Shown in pieces: positions 5,763 through 11,830 of a stretch of 31,345 nt of DNA. The notes under the pieces were generated by a model. The model saw nothing but the letters and a program-made list of their open reading frames with translations. It ran no database searches and was not told the DNA's origin. Numbering within the stretch: the stretch's first letter is position 1; every line of letters begins with the position of its first letter. Source of the DNA: a virus; the IMG/VR virus record IMGVR_UViG_3300009529_000028, positions 1-31,345 of that record. The stretch is one strand, 5' to 3'. A program made the position numbers and the translations under genes.

Positions 5763-6182
5763 ATGAAAAAAGTTTATCAGACAAAATTTGGCAAGGAAGG
5801 TAATTGTTTTTCTGCTTGTCTTGCTTCTATATTAGAAATTGATATTGAGAAAGCGCCGACTTTTCGAGGGCCAAAAGGAGAATGGTATATAAAATATAAG
5901 CGATGGTTAAATCAATTTGGATTAGATTTGGTAGCCATCTCTAATTGGGATGATTTTCCAGAAGGCAGACCAAAAGTTTATGCAATGGTAGGTGGAACAA
6001 GTCCTCGTGGATTAAAACATTCAGTAATTTATTTTGACGGCGATATGGTTCACGACCCTCATCCTGAAGGTGGTGGAGTCAAAGATATTACTGATTGGAT
6101 TTATCTTGTTCCCAAATTTCCTAATATACAGAGCAAAACTATTGAGGATGTCGTGATGGATGAGGGGAAGCTATTAAAATGA
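5763..6182 (+). CDS. Papain-like/C39-like cysteine protease-fold protein
   Basis: A 139-aa protein with a GNCFSACLASILE helix start, placing a candidate nucleophile at Cys15, then His86 in RGLKHSVIYFDG and an HDPHP motif at 97-101 that could supply the third catalytic residue. The Cys-helix, then beta-strand His, then HDPHP arrangement is seen in a widespread uncharacterised phage family related to peptidase C39-like folds. The substrate is unknown; host protein or peptide cleavage, or a non-catalytic role, are open. It starts one base after the preceding stop and overlaps the next gene by ATGA, within an operon running to about 7478. Confidence 0.6.
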   Translation: MKKVYQTKFGKEGNCFSACLASILEIDIEKAPTFRGPKGEWYIKYKRWLNQFGLDLVAISNWDDFPEGRPKVYAMVGGTSPRGLKHSVIYFDGDMVHDPHPEGGGVKDITDWIYLVPKFPNIQSKTIEDVVMDEGKLLK

Positions 6183-6421
6183 AGACGAAACCGGAAACAC
6201 AGCTATCAGTGAGGAAGAAGAAAATGGAAGACACAAGAATAGCAGGCGCATTATTCGACTTTTGCGGATATTTAACAACTTTAAAAAAAGAAATCACGGT
6301 GGGTAGTAAAAATTTTGCTTCCCCCATAATAGACCACTTACAAAAATGGGCAAGAGAAAGAGGACTTAACTTAGAAGATGCTGATGTAAAAAATTGGGAT
6401 AAGCGAGAGCATAAGTTATGA
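6179..6421 (+). CDS. Hypothetical phage protein, 80 aa
   Basis: An 80-aa protein of a type often seen in phages: LFDFCGYLTTLKKEITVGS, then IIDHLQKWARERGL and a C-terminal DVKNWDKR. The function of the family is unknown to me. The start overlaps the upstream stop by ATGA. A second ATG at codon 16, with GAGGAAGAAG before it, could be an alternative start giving a 65-aa form that begins at the conserved part. Confidence 0.6.
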   Translation: MKTKPETQLSVRKKKMEDTRIAGALFDFCGYLTTLKKEITVGSKNFASPIIDHLQKWARERGLNLEDADVKNWDKREHKL

Positions 6422-6570
6422 ATTATTACGATAGCCTTGCTAATACCGGCCAAGGCTTCAGCGCAATAGATAACTGGTGGGACGCAATGCCCCTTGACTG
6501 CAAAGTGGCCTGGGGTATTGTGATATTGATAGTTTTATGGATAATGTTTACCGAGAGGAGGCCAAGATGA
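6418..6570 (+). CDS. Small membrane protein, 50 aa
   Basis: A 50-codon frame overlaps the previous stop (ATGA, 6418-6421) and the next start (ATGA, 6567-6570). Residues 1-28 are polar and aromatic (IDNWWDAMP), residues 29-44 form one hydrophobic segment (KVAWGIVILIVLWIMF), and the end is basic (TERRPR), suggesting an N-out single-pass protein. Its place in a chain of tiny membrane proteins downstream of a transglycosylase fits a lysis cassette, but no holin family is recognised. Confidence 0.55.
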   Translation: MNYYDSLANTGQGFSAIDNWWDAMPLDCKVAWGIVILIVLWIMFTERRPR

Positions 6571-6791
6571 AAAAAGTAGAGAGCCTAACTATATCTCTTA
6601 CCAAACGACAGATTTATCAAATCAGGGAATATGTAACTAAGAACGGTTATGAGGAAAATTGCGGTAAAGAATTCTGGCTTATTATGCAGCCAGTGGTGCG
6701 GGAGTTTAGAGAACGGTTGGAGGTTCTTTTACTTACCAAAACTCAAGGCCGGAAATTAGAAAAGGTATTTAAGCAGATAAGGAGGCAATAA
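6567..6791 (+). CDS. Hypothetical protein, 74 aa
   Basis: A basic helical protein starting MKKVESLTISLTKRQIYQI, with no metal or membrane motif. An in-frame ATG exists ten codons upstream (6537), but 6567 is preferred because it overlaps the previous stop and has GAGAGGAGG 8 nt upstream. The early strand-helix pattern is vaguely like small DNA-binding proteins, without a firm match. Its TAA shares its last A with the next ATG. Confidence 0.55.
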   Translation: MKKVESLTISLTKRQIYQIREYVTKNGYEENCGKEFWLIMQPVVREFRERLEVLLLTKTQGRKLEKVFKQIRRQ

Positions 6792-7096
6792 TGGATAAGA
6801 AATGGACAATCGAGCAGTGGTTAGGGATTATGCTTATTGTTTTTATATTTGTCCTGGGGCTTGGCACTGGATTTGGTTTAGGCCGGGTAGGCAGAGAGGT
6901 TAAAATACAGATTGAGGAAAAGGAGAAGATAGTCAAACGGCCTTATCTTGATTTAACATTGCCGAAAGAGAAACAACTGCAAAGGCTTAACGCTTATGCG
7001 AATACTTTGGATTTAGAGGTATTGGAAAGAGGAACGGAACACAAGATTTGGCAATCGGGGTATAAAGAAGGATACAAAAGTGGCAGAGCAAGATAA
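6791..7096 (+). CDS. Single-pass membrane protein, 101 aa (possible spanin-like)
   Basis: One strong membrane segment near residues 11-31 (LGIMLIVFIFVLGLGTGFGL) is followed by a charged helical region (VGREVKIQIEEKEKIVKR) and an 80-101 tail with YKEGYKSGRAR. N-in orientation with a periplasmic coiled or charged domain is the layout of an inner-membrane spanin, but no outer-membrane lipoprotein partner is found here. It overlaps the previous gene by TAATG and the next by 17 nt. The lysis role is an inference from context and topology. Confidence 0.5.
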   Translation: MDKKWTIEQWLGIMLIVFIFVLGLGTGFGLGRVGREVKIQIEEKEKIVKRPYLDLTLPKEKQLQRLNAYANTLDLEVLERGTEHKIWQSGYKEGYKSGRAR

Positions 7097-7256
7097 AAAG
7101 ATAGCTCCATATCAACAATCCTCAGAACGAATGTCCGTTGCGGCAATATTTGTAATTACCACAAGCCTCCTAATCATCACCTTGATAGATGTATTTGATA
7201 AGGCGCCTTGGACAATATGGAGATGGGTAGATAGAAAAATAACAAAAGAGAGATAA
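7080..7256 (+). CDS. Small membrane protein, 58 aa, GTG start
   Basis: A GTG-started frame (7080) overlaps the previous gene by 17 nt, with GAAGGA upstream. The product has a polar first 17 residues, one membrane segment (SVAAIFVITTSLLIITLIDVF), then a Trp-rich amphipathic stretch (APWTIWRWVDR) and a basic end. It is another candidate holin- or antiholin-size protein in the same operon. An internal ATG (codon 18) would begin directly at the membrane segment. Confidence 0.5.
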   Translation: MAEQDKKIAPYQQSSERMSVAAIFVITTSLLIITLIDVFDKAPWTIWRWVDRKITKER

Positions 7257-7478
7257 TTGAAGAAACAGTTTAAAGAACCAATACTTTTACCGTTAAAAAA
7301 GATAATAATATATGTAGCTCGCAAATACATATTGAGGCGTTTATATAGTACAAAACCGCTTACTCCGAAAGAGATACGAAAATTGGGTAACATTTTAAAG
7401 CATATTGAGAAAGTAATTAACTATCTCCGCCATTTCCAATCTCTCGTCGAGAAAGTCCTCCGCAAGACATATTCCTAA
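7257..7478 (+). CDS. Hypothetical basic protein, 73 aa, TTG start
   Basis: The frame opens at TTG 7257, immediately after the previous TAA, with AAAGAGAG 4-8 nt upstream. The product is very basic (KKQFKEPILLPLKKIIIYVARKY start, many Lys/Arg/His) with amphipathic helices, so it may bind membranes or nucleic acid. It ends 11 nt before the promoter at 7490, closing the operon. Not recognised. The non-ATG start makes the exact N-terminus uncertain. Confidence 0.45.
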   Translation: MKKQFKEPILLPLKKIIIYVARKYILRRLYSTKPLTPKEIRKLGNILKHIEKVINYLRHFQSLVEKVLRKTYS

Positions 7479-7489
7479 AAATAATCCAT

Positions 7490-7518
7490 TTGACAGAAAT
7501 ATAATTATATGGTATATT
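7490..7518 (+). promoter_or_regulatory. Sigma70-type promoter before the packaging genes
   Basis: TTGACA (7490-7495), a 17-nt spacer and TATATT (7513-7518). Transcription should begin near 7525, about 50 nt before the ATG at 7576. It would drive the coiled-coil gene and TerS, and possibly TerL by read-through of the terminator-like hairpin at 8899. Confidence 0.8.
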
Positions 7519-7548
7519 TAGTGCATAGACTTTCAAGTATTATATTTA

Positions 7549-7572
7549 AAATAAATAAAAATATATTTATTT
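7549..7572 (+). promoter_or_regulatory. AT-only inverted repeat in the leader
   Basis: A 9-bp A/T-only inverted repeat, AAATAAATA (7549-7557) with TATTTATTT (7564-7572), and a 6-nt loop, lies between the start site expected from the 7490 promoter and the ATG at 7576. There is no Shine-Dalgarno before that ATG. The weak hairpin could be an operator or keep the start region open. Confidence 0.35.
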
Positions 7573-7575
7573 ATT

Positions 7576-7854
7576 ATGCTTAAACTCCCCAATGTATTAA
7601 CCGCAGAAGAACTGCGAAGCCTTGATGTGGCAGGCCTGATAGAGCAGTTAGCCCTGGCCCAGAAAGCCATTGAAATCCTCCAGGACAAAAGGCAGGATAA
7701 ATACACTTCTTTAATCACAGCCCAGAATACCCTATTGGAAGCCCAGAAAGAAACCCACCGGATAAAGGTCAATTTAAAGGATTTAGCCAATAATAGTAAT
7801 AAGTTCTTAGAACGGCTCAAAGTCATTAAAATGCTGATTAAGGCAGAGAAGTAA
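7576..7854 (+). CDS. Coiled-coil protein, 92 aa
   Basis: A helical, probably coiled-coil protein: a short N-terminal LPNVLTAEELRSLDVAGLIEQL, then continuous heptad-like helix (ALAQKAIEILQDKRQDKYTSLI and on). It lies directly upstream of TerS and downstream of a strong promoter. It may be a terminase accessory or DNA-packaging helper, but no family is recognised. It lacks a Shine-Dalgarno; its leader is a run of A and T. Confidence 0.55.
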   Translation: MLKLPNVLTAEELRSLDVAGLIEQLALAQKAIEILQDKRQDKYTSLITAQNTLLEAQKETHRIKVNLKDLANNSNKFLERLKVIKMLIKAEK

Positions 7855-7913
7855 TGAAGAAATGTATAATGTATAGAATCTCTCCAAAGACAATTAGCCC
7901 TTAAAAACCCAAA

Positions 7914-8333
7914 ATGGCAAGAAAACTTAATAAAAGACAATTAGCATATTGCTATTATAGAGCAAGGAATTATACAATAGAAGAAAGTATGAAGAAAGCA
8001 GGTTATAAAGGTATAGGTGAAGTAGCAAGAGCAGTAGGGTCAAGATTGGAGACAAATGATAACATCAAAATACAGATAGAAACAGAAAGGGCTAACGTCT
8101 TTGATAAGAGTAAGATAACAGATGAATATATATTAGAAGGATTGAATAAAATTGCAAAAGAAGGAAAGCAAGAAGCAAACAAAGTGAGAGCTTGGGAACT
8201 ATTAGGCAAATACCTTGCGATGTTTACTGACAAGACGGAACACTCCGGCACAATTGAGCATACCCAAGCGGAAAAAGAAGAGTACAACCGACTTCGGAAT
8301 AGGATAAATGACACAATTCCTTTACTCAGTTGA
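7914..8333 (+). CDS. terS: Terminase small subunit
   Basis: A 139-aa protein. Residues 1-60 form the DNA-recognition region of Terminase_2-type small subunits: LNKRQLAYCYYRARNYTIEES, KAGYKG, then VGSRLETNDNIKIQI. The middle holds ITDEYILEGLNKIAKEG, followed by the characteristic KVRAWELLGKYLAMF. TerS recognises the packaging site and feeds DNA to the large subunit. There is no convincing Shine-Dalgarno (the sequence before ATG is TTAAAAACCCAAA). A similar string, GCCCTAAAAACCGAAAATCGCAA, occurs at 5499-5520, with unknown meaning. TerL follows 620 bp downstream after three small ORFs. Confidence 0.8.
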   Translation: MARKLNKRQLAYCYYRARNYTIEESMKKAGYKGIGEVARAVGSRLETNDNIKIQIETERANVFDKSKITDEYILEGLNKIAKEGKQEANKVRAWELLGKYLAMFTDKTEHSGTIEHTQAEKEEYNRLRNRINDTIPLLS

Positions 8334-8389
8334 AGTTATGTAAATCAGCGAAGTTAACATAAGTTTTATTATACCACCAAGTGTCAGAT

Positions 8390-8530
8390 ATGGAATTCTC
8401 CAAATACTTTAAAGAGATACGAAGAGTATTAAGGCTTCTTGAACAAGACAGGGATAAACGGGAGCGCAAACGATGTTATAAGGAGGCCGGGCCGGGGGGG
8501 GGCACCAACCCATCCCCACCCCCACGATAA
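8390..8530 (+). CDS. Small ORF, 46 aa, with G9 tract
   Basis: An ATG frame of 46 codons encodes a basic helix (MEFSKYFKEIRRVLRLLEQD then RDKRERKR) and a Gly/Pro tail translated from a G9 run and a C-rich run. The helical half looks like real coding sequence, while the tail depends on the exact G count; one base more or less would change the frame. No Shine-Dalgarno. It may be a genuine short gene or a broken one. Confidence 0.35.
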   Translation: MEFSKYFKEIRRVLRLLEQDRDKRERKRCYKEAGPGGGTNPSPPPR

Positions 8531-8578
8531 TTATTAACCCGACCCTCTAAATTTCTGGGAAAATTTTAGAAAAATTTT

Positions 8579-8689
8579 ATGAGCCTGCTCTACTACTTCA
8601 TCATCCGTGAAATTGGAATATTCAGCCTTGGCAGATTTGTTGATTTATTACAGAGAGATTTAATTAAGGTGGTGGAGGGTAAGGGATAG
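8579..8689 (+). CDS. Small ORF, 36 aa, with an ACP-like tail
   Basis: A 36-codon frame begins MSLLYYFIIREIGIF and ends LIKVVEGKG. The last 25 nt before the end (8660-8684) match 23 of 25 bases at 1476-1500 in the tail of the ACP-like gene (LIKVVEGK). It may be the relic of a second copy of that gene or a chance fusion of its 3' end to new sequence. There is no Shine-Dalgarno. The stop abuts the next GTG. Confidence 0.3.
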   Translation: MSLLYYFIIREIGIFSLGRFVDLLQRDLIKVVEGKG

Positions 8690-8860
8690 GTGAAATGGCA
8701 ACAGCATTTCGAGCGTCTCGGCAAGGAAATCGTCAGAAACGGACTTGGAAAGTTAACCCTAAATGTTGGCCCGATAGGAAAAGACCAGACAAGTGTGTTT
8801 ATAGAGTGCGGGAAGGATAGCAGGAGATTTATAATAGCGAGAGATGATGAAGAAGATTAA
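8690..8860 (+). CDS. Hypothetical protein, 56 aa, GTG start
   Basis: A GTG-started frame directly after the previous TAG, with GAGGGTAAGGG 5-7 nt upstream. The product has a helix (WQQHFERLGKEIVRNGL) followed by alternating beta-like segments (KLTLNVGPI, TSVFIECG, RRFIIARDDEED). The balanced composition and good ribosome site support a real gene. Not recognised. Confidence 0.5.
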   Translation: MKWQQHFERLGKEIVRNGLGKLTLNVGPIGKDQTSVFIECGKDSRRFIIARDDEED

Positions 8861-8898
8861 AGCAAGAGACGGTTCATAATAACGCCCCAAATTTAACT

Positions 8899-8950
8899 AA
8901 AGGGCAATTCCGTCATAGTTTCATTACCTATGGTGTAGTTGCCCTTTTTT
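8899..8950 (+). terminator. Intrinsic terminator-like hairpin immediately before terL
   Basis: AAAGGGCAATT (8899-8909) pairs with AGTTGCCCTTT (8937-8947), 11 pairs with one G-U, and is followed by a T6 run ending at 8950. Within the loop CATAG (8914-8918) pairs with CTATG (8928-8932). The T-run ends four bases before the terL ATG, so the hairpin both separates the TerS transcript from terL and occupies the place of a Shine-Dalgarno. Regulated read-through (antitermination) would be needed for late expression from upstream. Confidence 0.65.
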
Positions 8951-8953
8951 ATT

Positions 8954-10630
8954 ATGATAAAACTAAGAGAAGCAATAGACAGGAAAGTCCAACTCTGGGA
9001 TAACGCTATCAGGCAGGCCTCTAACGAAAATGTAGGTATCCGGCTTCTAAGGGACAAGAAAAGGTGGCTCTGCCGGAATGACCTCTACTTCCTTGCCCAG
9101 TTTACAGGACATGATAAGTTAATTGAACATTTCCATAAACCCTTCTGCGACCACGTTTCTTTGATGAACTGGAGAGTAGTTAACTTAGGGATGATGCCCC
9201 CTTCTGAGGGGATGCTTAGGGTTGATGAAGTTGATGAACTTGGAAAATACCAGAGACTTTTTCTTTACTTTCGTTCCGCCTTTAAGACCACTATTGACAT
9301 TACCTTGCATACCATTCAGCTTCTCCTGAACTTCCCCGAAATCCACATCGCCCTCTCACACAACACCCAAGTCAATGCTTCTGACATTTTGGAGGGAATT
9401 AAAAACCTTTTTTTAACTACTGAATTGGCAAGGATTTTTCCCGAATACATCCCTAATTCAAAGGAATGGGGGAACAAAACCGGCTTTTCCGTAGCCTGTC
9501 GCAGGGACTTCGTGATGAAAGGGGATAATCTTGAGGCAATAGGGATAGGAACAGAGGTTACTGGTCGCAAGTATCACATCTTCAAGAACGATGATATTGT
9601 TACGGAAAAGTCCGTTACCAATGAGGAGCAATTAAAGCAGTCCCGTGATTATCTTGAACTCCATAAATCCCTGTTCGTCAATCCGAGTGTTCGGGTGGAG
9701 GATTACTGTGGAACGAAGTATCACTTTGCCGATGCTTATTCTGCTCTGGAAGAAAACTCGGAAGTAGAAACTCTTAAAGTGCCTTTATTGAAAAACGGAA
9801 AATGTGTTTTGCCTGAGATGTTCAGTGAGGAAGGGATAAAGGGATTAAAAGAAGACGCCTATATTTTTAACTGTCAATATCAGTTAAATCCGGAAGACCC
9901 CAAGAAAGTCAAATTTACCAAAGGAATGATACAGACATATACCTCTATCCCGCAGGGCCTGAATTACTACCTTTTAGTCGACCCCGCCGACAGCGAGGAG
10001 AAGCGGGCCTGCTATACGGCAATGAAGGTTATAGGGATAGATAACGAGGAAAACTGGTATTGGACAGACGGCCTTTTTGACAAGATAGATGACCGGGAAA
10101 GAATAGATGAAGCGATAAGGCTTGCCCTTAAATGGAACGCATTTGAGGTCTTGTGGGAGAGTATTTCATTCGGCAGGACAGATGCCCGCAACTTCGAGCG
10201 ACGCAGGCGTGAAGTGTCAGGCTTGAAGCATTGCCAAGTCAGGGAAATCAAGGCCTCAAGAACGAGTAAGGATGACAGAATTTTGGGACTTAACGACAGG
10301 TATTCACGGCACAAGATATTCTGGCCGCCGAAGATGCTCTACTACTCACGCTTTGAGGGAAAAACTATTGATATTGTCAAGGCGCAGGAGTATGAGTTCT
10401 TGGGATTTCCTCTTGTGTCGCACAAGGATTTGCTGGATGCGGAAAGTTTTATGCTTCAGATAGACCTGATTAAGGGCGACAAAATAGCCAAACCCGAAGT
10501 CTCAAAATTCGCCCACATCAAAGACCCTGTCCAGAGGGGCAATACCGAGGTGTTTTGGCACGGCTGGGATAAGTGGAAAGAGAATGGTTTTAGGGCACCA
10601 GAGGAAATGCAAATGGTGGATAACTTATGA
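8954..10630 (+). CDS. terL: Terminase large subunit
   Basis: A 558-aa packaging motor. A Walker A-like FRSAFKTT (106-113) follows the strand LFLY; IHIALSHN and the helix DILEGIKNLF come next; a Walker B-like YHIFKNDD lies at 207-214; and the RNase H-like nuclease domain starts with LLVDPAD at 340-346, with WYWTDGLFDK downstream. TerL translocates DNA into the capsid by ATP hydrolysis and cuts it. The frame is closed by a stop at 8936-8938; possible starts are TTG 8939 (inside the terminator hairpin) and ATG 8954, which is preferred. Neither has a Shine-Dalgarno, unusual for such a gene. Its stop overlaps the next ATG. The identity is firm, the subfamily is not. Confidence 0.85.
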   Translation: MIKLREAIDRKVQLWDNAIRQASNENVGIRLLRDKKRWLCRNDLYFLAQFTGHDKLIEHFHKPFCDHVSLMNWRVVNLGMMPPSEGMLRVDEVDELGKYQRLFLYFRSAFKTTIDITLHTIQLLLNFPEIHIALSHNTQVNASDILEGIKNLFLTTELARIFPEYIPNSKEWGNKTGFSVACRRDFVMKGDNLEAIGIGTEVTGRKYHIFKNDDIVTEKSVTNEEQLKQSRDYLELHKSLFVNPSVRVEDYCGTKYHFADAYSALEENSEVETLKVPLLKNGKCVLPEMFSEEGIKGLKEDAYIFNCQYQLNPEDPKKVKFTKGMIQTYTSIPQGLNYYLLVDPADSEEKRACYTAMKVIGIDNEENWYWTDGLFDKIDDRERIDEAIRLALKWNAFEVLWESISFGRTDARNFERRRREVSGLKHCQVREIKASRTSKDDRILGLNDRYSRHKIFWPPKMLYYSRFEGKTIDIVKAQEYEFLGFPLVSHKDLLDAESFMLQIDLIKGDKIAKPEVSKFAHIKDPVQRGNTEVFWHGWDKWKENGFRAPEEMQMVDNL

Positions 10631-10797
10631 ATAAGGTCTTTCTTTTTAGTAATGGTGGAACCGATGTTTATATGGATGCGAATAAGTATAAATGGAGAAA
10701 TCAAAAAGTAACATATAGAGAAGCACAACTTATAGGGATGTTATTTAGGCAGTTTCAAGAAATAAACAAGTTAAAAGATGATACCCGACAGAACTGA
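10627..10797 (+). CDS. Hypothetical protein, 56 aa
   Basis: A 56-codon frame starts in the ATGA overlap with terL and ends after the start of the next gene (10778). The product has beta-like MNKVFLFSNGGTDVYM and then a helix (REAQLIGMLFRQFQEINKLK). Not recognised. The chain of overlapping starts down to 11148 supports translation. Confidence 0.5.
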   Translation: MNKVFLFSNGGTDVYMDANKYKWRNQKVTYREAQLIGMLFRQFQEINKLKDDTRQN

Positions 10798-10954
10798 AAT
10801 ATCAAAATTCTTAAAGAAACAAAAAGACAATTCCAAAGAAGAAGTCTTGGCCAATTTTGCCTCTTGGGTTATAACTCAAGGTGTCCCTGTTGACAAAGTA
10901 GGAAAACTTATTATGGACATCAGAAGTTATCCCGAATGGAAGTGGGGCGAATGA
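10778..10954 (+). CDS. Hypothetical protein, 58 aa
   Basis: A 58-codon frame (MIPDRTEISKFLKKQ... ending YPEWKWGE) overlaps the previous gene by 20 nt in another frame and the next by ATGA. A basic N-terminal helix is followed by NFASWVITQGVPVDKVGKLI. Not recognised. It lies in the small-gene run between terL and portal, where phages often keep head-assembly accessory genes. Confidence 0.45.
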   Translation: MIPDRTEISKFLKKQKDNSKEEVLANFASWVITQGVPVDKVGKLIMDIRSYPEWKWGE

Positions 10955-11148
10955 ACAGACTATATCACATCGCAAAATACATTAAAGACAGATGTCTTTA
11001 TGACGCCACAGGCAATCAGGCAATCAGCGTGGAGAAGGTTATTAAATTATTCTTACAGTATCTTGACGAAAATAATATCGTCTATGGCGAGGGGGAATTC
11101 CATTCGCTTGCCAAAGACGGTAAAGCAGTGGTAGATGAGCCGGTATAA
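10951..11148 (+). CDS. Hypothetical protein, 65 aa
   Basis: A 65-aa protein starting MNRLYHIAKYIKDRCLYD, with a helix VEKVIKLFLQYLDEN and an acidic tail. An in-frame ATG lies five codons upstream (10936), but 10951 is preferred because it overlaps the previous stop. The TAA shares its A with the next ATG. Not recognised. Confidence 0.5.
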   Translation: MNRLYHIAKYIKDRCLYDATGNQAISVEKVIKLFLQYLDENNIVYGEGEFHSLAKDGKAVVDEPV

Positions 11149-11393
11149 TGTCAAGCCATTGGATAAGGTGTCCGAGTTGTAATTCAATTTTAGCAAGAGA
11201 GGAAGGTGATAGGTTAATCCTAAGAACAGGATTTGGTAAGAGAAGGGTATTCCACGCATTCAATAAAAAAGACGGGACATTGACTTGCTGGTTTTGCAAG
11301 GAAATAAAAAACTTGGAGGGAAAAAGCAATGGGAAATTTCAAAGAATTGTTAGAAAAAGCAAACTTACTCAGTCAGAACCCCTCACTAAATAG
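11148..11393 (+). CDS. Com-like zinc-ribbon protein, 81 aa
   Basis: Two zinc knuckles, C8-x2-C11 (IRCPSC) and C47-x2-C50 (CWFCKE), with basic RKRRVFHAF-type residues between, resemble the small Mu Com family and other phage zinc ribbons. Com activates translation of a downstream gene by remodelling mRNA. The C-terminal part after residue 60 is basic and is encoded over the start of the next gene, which overlaps by 65 nt in another frame. An RNA-binding regulator of its own operon is possible, but the match is limited to the zinc pattern. Confidence 0.5.
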   Translation: MSSHWIRCPSCNSILAREEGDRLILRTGFGKRRVFHAFNKKDGTLTCWFCKEIKNLEGKSNGKFQRIVRKSKLTQSEPLTK

Positions 11394-11550
11394 CACTAAC
11401 GGTTTGCTTGTAAAACTCTGCCGAGAATTGAATGAAAGATTTCCTGCCAAAAAAATAGTAACTACGAATATAGCGCCGATTGAAGAGAATACCCTTGTTG
11501 TTGAAAAACCTGTAAAGAAGGAAACAGGACGGAAAAAGAAAAATGTTTAG
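11329..11550 (+). CDS. Hypothetical protein, 73 aa
   Basis: The ATG has TTGGAGGG 9-10 nt upstream and lies inside the zinc-ribbon gene. The product starts MGNFKELLEKANLLSQN, has a helical first half and a basic tail (ETGRKKKN). The 65-nt out-of-frame overlap with the previous gene is long for this genome, so one of the two may end or start elsewhere. Not recognised. Confidence 0.5.
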   Translation: MGNFKELLEKANLLSQNPSLNSTNGLLVKLCRELNERFPAKKIVTTNIAPIEENTLVVEKPVKKETGRKKKNV

Positions 11551-11830
11551 ATGCAAGTCGTGCAGAGAAAAAGATAAAATAATTTCTTTCCTAAAGGAAC
11601 AAAATAAAGACCTCTACGACCGCCTAATGGCCTTTAATAAAGATGCCTTTGTCCATTATAAGGCGGAAACCAAAACAGGTAAACCTTTATATCCTATTGG
11701 ACTGGATAAAGACGGAAAGCAAATCAATTATGGCGATACTGACCCAGTAGTGGCAAGGGATGAGATTTTCAGGGCAATGGGAGAAGAACCAATAACAGTG
11801 GAAGAACCGGAAGAGGTTATTAAAACATAA
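11543..11830 (+). CDS. Hypothetical protein upstream of portal, 95 aa
   Basis: Begins with a CxxC (C4/C7) followed by a coiled helix (EKDKIISFLKEQNKDLYDRLMAF), then a beta-rich middle (GKPLYPIGLDKDGKQINYG) and an acidic tail (EEPITVEEPEEV). Overlaps the preceding gene by 8 nt and the portal gene by TAATG. A small partner of the portal is plausible from position only. Confidence 0.55.
   Translation: MFRCKSCREKDKIISFLKEQNKDLYDRLMAFNKDAFVHYKAETKTGKPLYPIGLDKDGKQINYGDTDPVVARDEIFRAMGEEPITVEEPEEVIKT

Noticed and set aside
8830-8835. Perfect TATAAT as a late promoter for terL
   Set aside because: The position 17 nt upstream is TGCGGG, nothing like a -35, and the box lies inside the 8690 gene.
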